Below the pieces are notes generated by a model, which was not told where the DNA came from, did no database searches, and worked only from the letters and a program-made list of their open reading frames with translations. DNA of 64,000 nt, from the NCBI GenBank assembly GCA_964030785.1, contig OZ034975.1:17399142-17463141 (forward strand). The letters are read 5' to 3'. This document shows positions 1-10,816 of the stretch, piece by piece. Positions within the stretch are counted from its first letter, which is position 1. Every line of letters starts with the position of its first letter. The translations under genes were made by a program, and so were the position numbers. Source of the stretch: Siderastrea siderea. Lineage: Eukaryota > Cnidaria > Anthozoa > Scleractinia > Rhizangiidae.

Positions 1-774
1 TTAAACCTGGCAATCGCAGACCTTATTTTTACTTGCATTTGTATACCGTTTGATATTCCAGTACAACAAATGGACTACGTTTGGCCCTACGGAGCGTTCA
101 TGTGTAAATTCATCTACCCGTTGCAGACTCAAACTCTGTTTGCATCAGTTTTTACTCTGGTTACGTTAAGCCTAACTAGGTACTGGGCTGTTGTACAACC
201 GCTTAAACGGCAGCTTACAATCGACGGAGCTAAGTGGTTAATCTTGGGTATTTGGGTGGTATCTTTTATCCCTGTGTCTCCATACGTAGCAACGCTCCGA
301 TTGAATAGGACAACTACTACTTGCGAAGAAAACTGGGAGCACACAACATCTAGAAGAGTATACACCTTATTTATATTCTTCCTTCAGTACGCAATGCCCT
401 TGACACTCATTGCTTGCGCTCATATTGGTATTGCACTGGAACTTAAAAGAAGAACTCGGCGAGAGAAAAACATTATGCGAAGCATTCACATCGATGAAGC
501 ACAAAAAGTTTCAAGAATGCTCATTACTGTAACATTATTGTTTGCAGTTTGTGTTTTACCAAATAACATTTTATGGCTGTGGTTAGACTTTGGTTCAGCG
601 GACAAACACTTTGTTTATTTTTGGGAGTTCTTGTCATTCGGTAATGTCGTTGTGTTTTCAAACAGTGCTCTTAACCCGATATGTTATACTATGATGAATT
701 ATACTTACAAGAACGAAGTACGCGAGGTTCTACTGAACTGTTTAAAGAAAAAGAAAGTTCCGGATCGTCTATAA
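1..774 (+). CDS. Class A (rhodopsin-like) GPCR, neuropeptide-receptor type, 5' end outside window
   Basis: The frame is open from base 1 and starts inside TM2 (LNLAIADLIFTC), so the N-terminus and TM1 lie upstream. TM3 begins after the conserved extracellular Cys (MCKFIYPLQTQ). The DRY box is TRY (SLTRYWAVV). TM4 carries WVVSFIPVSPY, the second extracellular loop has a Cys (TTTCEENW), TM5 contains FLQYAMPL, TM6 has CVLPNN where CWxP is usual, and TM7 ends in NPICY, which fits NPxxY. A short Lys-rich tail closes the protein. It would be a plasma-membrane receptor coupling a peptide or similar ligand to G proteins; the ligand cannot be told from sequence. It is closely related, segment by segment, to the receptor at 50,327-51,457 on the same strand. 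No intron interrupts the visible part. Confidence 0.93.
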   Translation, partial: LNLAIADLIFTCICIPFDIPVQQMDYVWPYGAFMCKFIYPLQTQTLFASVFTLVTLSLTRYWAVVQPLKRQLTIDGAKWLILGIWVVSFIPVSPYVATLRLNRTTTTCEENWEHTTSRRVYTLFIFFLQYAMPLTLIACAHIGIALELKRRTRREKNIMRSIHIDEAQKVSRMLITVTLLFAVCVLPNNILWLWLDFGSADKHFVYFWEFLSFGNVVVFSNSALNPICYTMMNYTYKNEVREVLLNCLKKKKVPDRL

Positions 775-2800
775 ATCATGCATTTGCTCGATGAAGACAT
801 GCATAGTACCAGTCTGCGAGGGGAAAAAAACTGACAAAACAAAACAAAACAAAACAAAAAAAAAACATTAAACATCACATCTCAAACTGCCACACGATTG
901 TACACAGGTCTTTTCAAGTTCAAAGATAAGCTACTAAGCATAAGCAGTACTTTTCTGTAAAAGTTTTTACTACTAGCTTTTGAGTTTGCAAAGGAAATTG
1001 TTGATTGTGTTATTGATACAAATTAACAAAAGCAACTCAACAGCACTTTCCTGTGGTTCTGTTTATGATGTAGACTTCCTCAAAGCCACTCACTCCTCGT
1101 TTCTGCCCTAAGAGCTCCCCGAGTCGCCTCATTTTAGTTTCGCACCCCGAGGGAAACAAATCGCGAGCTAGGTTGACTTATGGGCATGTCTAATTAATAC
1201 ATGGTACAAGGTGGTTCTAATTTTTGAGTTTTTTGGTAAACGGAGCCCTTTGGACAATTAAAATGAAAGCTATCGAATAGTTGCTGTTAAAAGAAGGTTT
1301 TCTAGATTTTCCTTTTCAGTCGTTTGTGCAGAATTTGAATTCTTTTTTTTTTAACTTGGGAACTTAATTGACATTAAAAGATCGCTTATTTATTCAGTTT
1401 TATTTGTTCAGATGGTGCGTTGAACATGGCATAGCTCACGCTCTAGTAGTAAACCTTTATCACTCAGGATATAATTGGCTAGAAGAAAGTTTGTGAGGCA
1501 CTTTCGATAGTCCTCGTCGAGCAATGAAACTGACAAATTTCGATGGGTGCCATACATTGGAACTCCACTTAAGTGCACAAATGTCTGGCAAACATTTCGT
1601 CAACATCATTTCGCTAAGATCCAACAAATACCCTTCTAATTCGTTTCAATGGACGGAATCCAAGCCAAAACAATTATGTAATAATCCCCCAAAGGTTTTC
1701 ACAATTTTTGTCCCTCCCCCCCACCCCCCCCCCCTTCTTTAAGGTAATTGTCAATGCGTTCATACTGCCGAATAATGGAGCAAGACAGAGGATTTCTCTA
1801 TTTCACAATAATTTTCTGGATTGTGGAAATCGCAATTTTGATCTTTTGACAAACTGTTAAGTTTGCCGAGTAAAGAAGACAAATGATTAACGACTTGCTT
1901 GTTTGCGAACAGAAATCGGAGACCTAGGGTGAGAAAGCGTAGAAAGGACGCTGTTGTTTTAACTGGGATTTTGACATTAAGTGTTCACTCAAAACATTTT
2001 TGTTTTATTAAACTATCTAAATTAATATCAATCATTTTACAAGTTTATTTTCCGTAAAATTCTGTATTTATACGTCATCTAAACAAAATAAAAACAATTA
2101 AAATGATCTAAATTTAAACCTTAGTTCATTGACAGCACCGCTAAAAACGATTTTTCGAACTCACCCCAGCTTTTATATGTATATCTCGAAAGCCTATGTA
2201 TCCGATTCTCACCACAACATTCATCGACAGTGCCAACAAGAAAATATCTTTGTCACAAGTTAACAACCCCACATGTACACAACAATACCATGGTAAAAAG
2301 TGTAATAGAAGGCCATAAATATGGCTGTTTGTACCATGTCATTATATCAACTATAAACGACTCTCTGAGATTCCCGAACTATTCTATCATTCATTTGTAG
2401 AAAAGATATAAGGTTTTTATGTTTTGATCTGTTTATTTAGGTTTTAAGAGGCGACCTTGCAGTATTTCGTAGCCGTGGTAAAGTTAACGCGTAAAAGTGT
2501 CACCGCACCACCATGGTGCCTGAAAGGCTAAAATAGATCTCGCGTTACCATCCTGAATATATCGTTTGAAAATTGCCTATTAGCCGCATTATTTTTATCG
2601 AAAAATGATTTTGAGACTGGTAACGGATACTTGGCCGAGGTAATATTTAATTACAAACAAAATTACGGAAATGTGTAGCCGTCTTAGCCATCTCAGTATG
2701 GTTTCATCAGACACAGTAAGTTTCACTTTAAACTAACGCGTTTATACGCTTTTGTTAGTCACTCTAGTACCAATTCAAAAAAGGCAGTGTTTACCACGGA
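775..2800. other. Intergenic, no gene recognised
   Basis: AT-rich sequence downstream of the receptor. It contains a short (CAAAA)n run at about 838-867 and a C-rich run near 1,715-1,735. A 72-codon frame at 1,524-1,742 has no recognisable motif and ends in low-complexity proline codons, so I do not call it a gene. Confidence 0.6.
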
Positions 2801-2819
2801 ATTCCTCAGTATCAATTAG

Positions 2820-3780
2820 GACATAGGACATAGGACACTTTATTTAACGTGGTAATATTACTTAGCCATACGGCTACTTGACAGATATTCAGCGACTAAT
2901 AGCGGAGCCAGCGCGCTAGCGCGTCAGCGGAGCTCCATTGCTAAGGAAATTTGGTAACCTGTCAAGCCAAAAAATTTGGGTAGTGACGTAATAGTCACGT
3001 GACCGTCCGTCCGTACATCCGTCCGTCCGTACATCCGTACGTTCCGTCCGTCCGCACAACAGGGCTACCAATACTCTTCATACACGGGATATAACCCTGT
3101 GCTGAATCCCGTGTGTTTTTGGCGCGAAATCGCATGTTGACCCGCGTTGTAGCAAAACAAGCAAAAACAACAAAAGTCAAAAACAAATTTGTCAATGGAA
3201 AAAAAAGTTCAAGGAACACTCAGTTGTCTTTTTGGTGGAAGGGGAAAAGTTCAGTTTAGGCGAAAGAAATTAGGCGATAAAGTTCAGGCAAAAAGTTCAA
3301 ATTTGCCTCGTCGGTTCTGTTCAAACTCGGTCGGTACACCGCTTAAGTTCACAGCTTTTCGCAGCGATTTCGACGCCAAATATAGCAGAGCTAGTGCTTT
3401 TTGGTTTTTTTCTGTCCACAACCATGGTTTTTACGGCGTTTCGAACACATTTTGCAGGAAAAACACCAGCATTTTCACGCTGATAGGCAGCTTGTCACGA
3501 AAAAAGAAATAAGTATTAAAATTAACTCCAGATTTATCGTTAAACGCCCATGGCCAAGTGGACTAGTCACCGGCATCTTACGCTGACGAGCCGGGTTCGA
3601 CACTCAGCGGGAGTAGGTTTTTTGTTTGTTTGTTTGTTTGTTTGTTTGTTTTTTAATTTAACGACTTGAATGAGAGTATTTTCACAAATTAATAACTGCC
3701 AGCAAAAACAAAACAAAAACAAACAAACAAACAGAAAAAAACAGACAAAACAAAAAGGGGGGCTCCGCTTTTAGGCTTGG
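2820..3780. repeat. Composite repeat with CCGT-type tandem repeats and a (TTTG)n tract
   Basis: The stretch begins with short tandem copies of ACATAGG (2,818-2,838). It contains a CG-rich segment (GCGCGCTAGCGCG, about 2,911) and a tandem array built on CCGTCCGTACAT (about 3,000-3,057). Towards its right end are (TTTG)n at 3,618-3,651 and (CAAA)n near 3,715-3,733. The motif AGCGGAGC near the left end recurs inverted (GCTCCGCT) near 3,762. This looks like an interspersed repeat made of several parts. The 107-codon frame at 3,189-3,512 lies inside it and shows no domain. Confidence 0.5.
3549..3655 (+). repeat. tRNA-derived SINE-like segment
   Basis: The sequence TGGCCAAGTGG fits a pol III A box. 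About 40 bases on, GGGTTCGACACTC fits a B box. A (TTTG)n tail follows directly. The spacing and tail fit a tRNA-derived SINE head better than a functional tRNA: I cannot fold matching acceptor arms. Confidence 0.45.
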
Positions 3781-4280
3781 CTAAATCTATATATTATGTT
3801 AAGTTAAAAATTAAGATCAAAATAAAGTAAAATATAAATTTCATATTACTGACTAAATACTGTGATGATGATGATATTATTAGATATGATATAAATTAAA
3901 ATAGTAAAGGGTTAACGACAAGGTCCTCTTATTAATGCAAGCTAAATAAATTAAGACTTCCACTCAAACTAAATAAATTAAGTCTTGTCTTTTACCACTA
4001 ATTAATGTATTAAGGACCTTCTTCTTTTTGGAACATTAGCGATGCCAATATGTGAAGGTTTCATCAACAAAAAATTTAAAGGCGCGTAGAAATCGCCGGG
4101 CCGTTCTCCTGTTAGAGCAAGGTTCAAGAGATGCTGCGTTTTACCACGAGTTAACATATTCGCCCCTTAGCTTGTTCCTCTCGGAAACCATTTTTTTCCT
4201 GGTATGTAAAGGTTTTTTTTTAATTTTTCAATAGCCATTGTTCAAGCGTATTGGGTCTGAATGTTAAGCCCTCCCCGTTA

Positions 4281-4466
4281 AGCGGCCTTCACACTTCAAA
4301 CGTAATGTTGGTCAACTCTTGACGCATGGCAAACTCAAATTGATGTGTGTGAACGACTCAGCAACATGTTGGCAAACTGCTGGCGATAAATAGAACTTGT
4401 CTCTATTCTCACCAACTTTTTCTCAACACGAATTGGCCAACATTAGTTTGAAGTGTGAAGGCCGCT
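4281..4466. mobile_element. MITE with TTA target duplication
   Basis: A 186-bp non-coding element whose ends are inverted repeats beginning AGCGGCCTTCACACTTCAAA; the arms run for about 30 bases with one indel. It is flanked on both sides by TTA (4,278-4,280 and 4,467-4,469). A 3-bp TTA/TAA duplication is typical of PIF/Harbinger-type elements. It sits just beyond the 3' break of the Penelope-like element. Confidence 0.75.
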
Positions 4467-4587
4467 TTAGAGCGTACAAAAAGTTCACTAACTTACCGGT
4501 GGTAAATGGGTGTTAACAACTGTAGGAGGTAGCAAGGCGTGACAGGCCGCACAATCCGTCTACCGGTGTGAAATATTTGAGAACCTT

Positions 4588-5970
4588 TTATATTTTTGCT
4601 CTAACGAACATATCTTTTAAAGATTTTCCTTTCTTAAAAGATATGATAGGTGGATCTTTGAAGATTTGTTTGAGTAGTGGTTGTTCCTCTACGATGTGCC
4701 ATTTTTTCATTAAAACTTGTTTGATGTTTGGCATTGCTGGTTCATGTTGTCTGACAAAAGGCAAAATATCTTTCCTATCTTTTTTGTTCTGTTTAAGCGC
4801 TGACTTCCTTTCTGTGAAGTTTATTTCTGATAGGTGTTTATCTATCAGATTTCGTGGGTAGCCCCTTGCGACCAAGCGTGCTCTGAAATTTACCATGTTC
4901 TCTTCAAAAGTGGTTTCTGAAGAATTTGTTCTTAGGAGTCTAAGAGCTTCGCCCTTTATGAATCCTTTTTTCACACTTGGCGGGTGACAAGAGGTGTAGT
5001 GGGAGTACTGAAAGGTTTCTGTAGGTTTAAAATGTTTATATGTCAAGGATTGATTGTTCCCTGAATCTTTCGCCTTTGTATATGACTGTATCCAGAAATG
5101 TAGTTTCTGTGTTTGAGATTTCAGCTGTGAATTTAATTGTAGGATGATGTGAATTAGCTTGTTCGATGAATCTTTCAATGTCTGTTTTGCTGGCGTCCCA
5201 CAGTGAAAATATATCGTCAATGTAACGTTTATTTTTCCAGACTGTAGGTTTTTTGACAGTTTTGCTTAGGACTTGTGTTTCAGTTTTAGCCATGAATATG
5301 TTGGCAAAGGCGACAGCCATTTTCGTCCCCATCGCAGTGCCTTTCTCTGAGGTAGTGTGTGGGTATGGGAGGGCTATTATTGAAAGGTGTCGTATGTTTC
5401 GCATACTGTTTCGATACCCTCTTCTTGTGGTATATTTGTATATAGGCTCGTTACGTCCATCGAAACAAGGAATGCTTGTTTATTTACGCTTGTTCTCTCA
5501 ATGAAATTTAATATGAAATCGGTGGTGTCTTTAAGATACGACTCCTGTGATTTCGATATAGGTTGGAGCAGTGTATCAACAAAAGATGATATTTTTTCCG
5601 TGGGCCCAGCACAACCGGAGATTATTGGTCTTCCTGTGATGGTAGGCTTGTGAATTTTTGTAAGAGTATAGAATTCTGGTATTCTAGGTGGATGTGGTGT
5701 TTGGGATAGCCATTTCTTTGTCATGTTATCAATGTGATTACCATAGTGAAGGTCTGTAATTAAACGTGGCACCTTGCTGTGTGTCTCTTTAACCATGGGG
5801 TTGTCAAGAGGCCTGTAATTGTTTTGATCGTTGAGTTGGATTTGACCCTCTTGAATCTTGTGTATTGTATTCATGACAACAGTGGTGTTTCCCTTGTCCG
5901 CTTTCTTGAGGTTAACTTCTTTATTTTGTTTTAATTCATTTAAAGGCTGTTCCTGTAAACTTTCTATCAA
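4588..5970 (-). pseudogene. Penelope-like retrotransposon reverse transcriptase, frameshifted and 3'-truncated
   Basis: Three overlapping minus-strand frames (5,970-5,377; 5,404-5,036; 5,220-4,588) together form one RT. The first has KADKGNTTVVM, the RT2 region (FYTLTKIHKP, GRPIISGCAGPTEK) and catalytic motif A (VSMDVTSLYTNIPQEEG). The second has motif B-like GTKMAVAFANIFMAK, the catalytic YIDD box (RYIDDIFSLW) and HPTIKFTAE followed by FLDT. The third carries the thumb and connection region ending in IFKDPPIISF and a KSLKDMFVRAK segment. This motif set is characteristic of Penelope-like elements. Two frameshifts (near 5,390 and within 5,040-5,220) make it inactive. The GIY-YIG endonuclease expected after the last segment is not seen; sequence beyond 4,588 leads to the MITE at 4,281-4,466. 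Confidence 0.85.
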
Positions 5971-6204
5971 GGACAGTGCGCACGCGTACAGGACGACCCA
6001 TCACGCTGTCATATTGTGCTCTTTCATCATAATGAGGTATGAAAAGCTATTTCTTTTCTGTAGTAGATTCAAAATATACGCGTAAATTCAAAATATAATC
6101 GAAATATAAATCTACATCTTACATTTATTAGCTTTTGCAGAAATTAGTCTTGTTTTAATGTGTTTTTGGGAAAGAAAAAACGGAATTTGTGATAGCGATG
6201 AAAA

Positions 6205-7564
6205 TAACCTGCGATCAGGCCGAATTTTAGCATCGCTCTCATATTCTCTTACGTGGGTCGCTCGCTAAAATAGGGCCTGATACAATCTCTCACAGGAGTT
6301 CGTGTCGGCGGCCAAATTTTGGCCGCGGGAATCTCGCAATCTGATTGGCCCTTTAACAATAGAGCTGTCAACGGAAGTAAATTGTCTACGAGACTTGCTC
6401 ACAATTTTCAATCCGACCGCCATGGCCAAGGAACAAGTCTGCCGAGGTAAACGTGTCGCTCAAAGATATTCTCGTCGTTCTAGGAGAATTGTCATCATTT
6501 CTTTCTCTCCTGAGAATGGCGTCCGGTTTGACGCAAGCTGTCTCTCACTCGGAGCAGAGAAGTACAGCAACAGTGAAGTATGTATCCCGTTTTATCGCAT
6601 CGTGTCTCCAAATTTTCATTGGAAGGCTTTCAGCTAGTATTGAAAATATAAGCAAAGTAGTGGTTGTATCCGCGTTTTACGAAACAAAACGAACACCAAG
6701 TATCTTTCGCCAAGAGTGATCAACAAGTCAACCGATAATTCCGTAACTTAACGATAAGCTGATGTTTAGTGAGAGCCGCACTCAGCGAGATGCTATATTT
6801 ATTTTTACCTAAGTAATAAAGACTTTCAGTTTATTCATTCAGTGTTAATAATGTCGTTTTAATGATCTCTGACATTGATATCAAAGGATCTGACTAGGTT
6901 TATAATAAATGTTCTTCGTTTTAAAATTCGCTGCTGTTTAGAGATGAAATTCGCTGGTAATCTCAAATATTTATCACTTCTGGAACTAAATTAAATTACA
7001 AAACACTCGTTTGTTTATAAACGGTTTTCAGTGATATCTTTTTTTCTAAAGAGTGAAACTGAAGGTATTTCTCTTAATTTCCCAAGGTATTTTACGCAGA
7101 AAATCGGTGACAAATGCGTAGAGAATATTTCCGGATACCACCTGAAATGAGAAAGGATTCAAACATGCAGCATATTTTGGTACATGACAACCTCGTCGTG
7201 TTCTGAATTTTCATTCAGTTTCAGCTCAGACAGAGCAACTATTGACAATACCGGAGCACGTACCTTCAAGTTGTAAATTTGAACGCTAGTGCCAAGATTT
7301 ATCGTAGCCTGTGATTTTCTTATTTTTGCCGACATTTGAGGACTTTTTGCGAATGCCATTACATACACATATGGGAAATTTGCATACCGAGGAGCGTGCA
7401 AGCAAAACAAATTTTGATTGGCCGTTTTGTTGAATGTCAATCAATCAAAAAAGTGGGCGGCAGACGTTCCGTAGAAGAATTGTATCAGGCTCTATTTTCC
7501 GTTTCGCCCTTCCCGCCGGAATGTTTCACCGAGCGAAACGAAAATAGAGCCTGATCGCAGGTTA
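6205..7564. mobile_element. Non-autonomous DNA transposon with 16-bp TIRs and 9-bp target duplication
   Basis: The left end TAACCTGCGATCAGGC (6,205-6,220) is repeated perfectly inverted at 7,549-7,564. Both sides are flanked by CGATGAAAA (6,196-6,204 and 7,565-7,573), a 9-bp target site duplication of the size made by Mutator-like transposases. Each end also folds: ATCAGGC pairs with GCCTGAT about 60 bases inward on the left, and ATCAGGCTCTATTTT pairs with AAAATAGAGCCTGAT on the right. The interior (1.3 kb) has no transposase. A frame with a strong start context at 6,420 (about 72 codons, Arg/Ser-rich) has no recognised domain. A related single hairpin lies at 58,850-58,962. Confidence 0.8.
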
Positions 7565-7647
7565 CGATGAAAAAAGTGCGCGATGCGGGATTCTCGTGAA
7601 AAAGGAGCGGGAATGCGGGATCGGGACCCCCTTCCAGACCCTGGTGT

Positions 7648-9018
7648 CAGTTTGGAAGATCAGCACTGCATTTACGTCTCAAATATCACTTAATTTGAAG
7701 GAATCGTGTTGTATCTGTGCCAAGCGCCGTTAGATCCAGGTGAAAAACATTTGCTTGAGAACAACGACAAATTTCTACGTTTAGTCACTACAAGATTTTA
7801 TTTTTCGAACGCTGAAAATCCAATGTTCACTTTCACGTTTTGTTAATTTTTTTCAGTTTCCTTTTCCTTGTTTGGTTAAGTTAACAAAATAACTGAGAAA
7901 CTGATCTTCTAATCGTCACCCTGTCCGATTGCACGAGGAAATGGAGGACTTATGTATGGTTTTCTTTACGACCTCCGTTCGAGCTGTGCTGATAGAGGCA
8001 CTTTTAATTTTGGCAGCACGTTATCCCTTTTCTTAACTTTCCGTTATTGCGTGGTAACGACTGACATTCCTTTCAAAACCGTTTAATCAGTCTTAAAAGT
8101 CCTATCTATCTTCAGGCAAAATTGTCCTCGATAATTCTGGCTCCTTTTGATAGTAATTTGTGGAGAAGTAAGCTGCACACGTTTGTTCCTGTTTGTTGCT
8201 GTACTCTTTTGTTGTCAAAAATTAGAAATAAAGGGCCAATCCTGAATCCCAAATACTGAAAAAGCCACGATTTATTCATATACCCAGAATTTCAAGTGAA
8301 ACAACTTTTAGTGTACCGAACAAAGTTGAAGCATTTAATTTCTACAAACGGCTGACTTCTGAACACCATAGCAGCAAAATTTGAATAACGTCAATCACCT
8401 CAGCGACGTTTGCGCAAGTGATCATACAGTGCGTTTGCGCAATTGATCATACAGCGCGCAACATCAAACACGTCAGGGTGAATTGATTCCCGAGTGACGT
8501 CCTCCCTGAAAATTTGCACAGCCGACCGTCTTCTTGTCTAAATACAATGCTTCAAAATTAGACAAACGCTAATGTTAAACAAATTTTTGGTCAATTTTCA
8601 TCTGTTTAGCTGCAAGACGGCAATATCACAATGAAAAAGTACGACTAAGAATTTATCACAAAAAAACGTTTTGTGGCCAAATGGTCAGTTCAACAACCAG
8701 TGCGCGGTGTTCGCTCTTTTATGTGTAAAAAATAGCTGCGAAACTTTTTAACCTGATTACACAAGAGCACGTTTTCCTTGGCGCGCGAGAAAAGCTGTGG
8801 CATTCAGACATGTTGTATTTTCTCGCGTATACAACAAAATTTGACCAGTTTTTCCCTGTCAAGTCTCCTTGTGCAAAGACTATGGTACCAGTTTTTGAAC
8901 CAGGATACTAATCATCGTGAGCAAGGTTAGCACGTTCAAGGAAGATTTGTTCACTCTCTATACCTGACAAAACGAAATTGCCAAGAAACGTGACAAGGAA
9001 CACTTTCTCATCCGCATA
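7648..9018. repeat. Duplicated segment, copy 1
   Basis: Collinear with 10,817-12,508. Shared landmarks include GATCAGCACTGCATTTACGT, CAAACGGCTGACTTCTGAAC (8,346) and AAATTGCCAAGAAACGTGAC (8,977). The copies differ by many substitutions and several indels, so the duplication is not recent. No protein domain is seen. This copy lacks the palindromic insertion found in copy 2 and so approximates its empty site. Confidence 0.8.
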
Positions 9019-10816
9019 TATTGACACGACTGAAATTAATATTCTTTTTATTTCGTCAATAATTGCGTTGGCTTCGACTATTCCTTCCTCTGGGTCCTTG
9101 CTCCGTAATATATCAGCTTTTTCTTGTCACCAGAACGCAAAATCTTACATTGAATTCTATGAAAACAACTTTATGAACAGGCTGAGTTTAAACAACTAAA
9201 ACAATTTTTAAGCACGGAAAAATAGAAGCTTTTAAGTTCATCAAACGCACGTAGTTTAAAACAGTGCTCAAAATAATTCTCGGATGACGCACTTAAAGTT
9301 TTCCAAAATTGGCTTTCTTAAGACAGTGTACGCCGAACTTGGGGCGTTGCAAAATACTAAACTTTGTGAACACACCCAGTGTAACTGGTTTATGCTTTTA
9401 TAAGACTTTTTTCCATACGCTGTTGAATAAGCAAGGTCGCTACAAATAACGTCGTCATTTTTTAAAATTCATTTCCTGTCATCAAAAACAGATGTTGACA
9501 GTTGTTGCCAAAAGTTCTTAAAAATAAACTAAGTACTGTTCACGGTGGGAGAATTCACACAGTGAACTTTTTTTTCAGAAATGAGAACTTTCTTCGATCT
9601 AAACAGTTACTTTTGTTTCATATATGCCCTAAGGGGTACCTATAAAGTGATTCACATTAAATTTTAACTCGGATCGGACGACTCCCTAGCTTGGGTACAG
9701 CTGCCTGCCTCGGCTCCAAATTTTCTTCGGCGGAGCGAGCGGCTAAAAATTATAAAGGCTAATAATAATCTTTCTGCAAAGGGAAATTTAAAATGACTTT
9801 TTAAACACAAATTTTATCTCAAGGAGAAATGTGACAAACTCGTTCGAAATTCCAAGAGCTTAAGTCTATCTGTAGAATAAAATCTTCTGCTCTATCTTTC
9901 GGTTTTTGTTGGGCCTAAGCCATGAAGAAAAATAAATTGAATATTGGATTCAGTTAATATTTCCAACGGCAATTGCGCTGGCAAAACCGGTCGTTTAGTT
10001 TCAGTCCTGCCATCACTTAAAATAAAGTCCCCTTTTTCTCTTCTACAAACCTCTTTTACTACACTTAACTCTTTACATCTAAAAACGAAAACATCCTGGG
10101 AGTATTTTTTTAATTTCCTTCACTGAAGAACGAAGCGAGTTTAATAACCGTTTGGGTGAGACATCTGCTGAGACAAACACCGCATCCTTAAAACATCTTT
10201 CACCGTGCATACAGGTGGATAAACAGTAGATGACTGATACTCAACTACAACAAAAAGTATAGGACACTCAGACTGGTATTTTCTATTTAAGTTTGTTTCT
10301 GTACCCCTACATTACTTACCTTAGTGGTAATAGCTTCGCAATGGCTCGGCTTGAATGACGGAGTGAACAAACTGAAAGTGACTGAATGTTTGAAGACTTA
10401 TTTATCGGGTACGTGGTTTGAATAACAAGTTAATTAGAAAGGACAGTACGTCAAAACCAACTTATTAAAGACCTGTATTCAACTCGTTATCCCCAAAACA
10501 ATTTTTAATACCATATTTATGAATTCGGTAGTTGCTAAGTATTAATCAATTAAGTATTATTCGTGTTAGGCTAACACGAATAATAATTTTACTCGTAGTC
10601 TTTTTTTCTGTATTTCAATGAAATGCCCATTCGTTCTGGCTGTAGCGGTTGTTTAAGTTACAGAATTCTTTAGACAGAATTTTTTGCAACAAATGTTTCT
10701 TAAAGGCGCAATTAAACGGTAAAACATTTAGGAAAACATTTTTCCATAAAATGTTTCCTCGCCGACAAGAATTATCTAAAAGTTTAAATTTATACGAGCT
10801 ATTTTTAATAGCAGTA
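9019..10816. other. Intergenic between duplicate copies
   Basis: AT-rich sequence without a recognisable gene. The only distinct structure is a near-perfect 29-nt palindrome at 10,556-10,584 (ATTATTCGTGTTAG and its complement around a single G). Confidence 0.55.
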
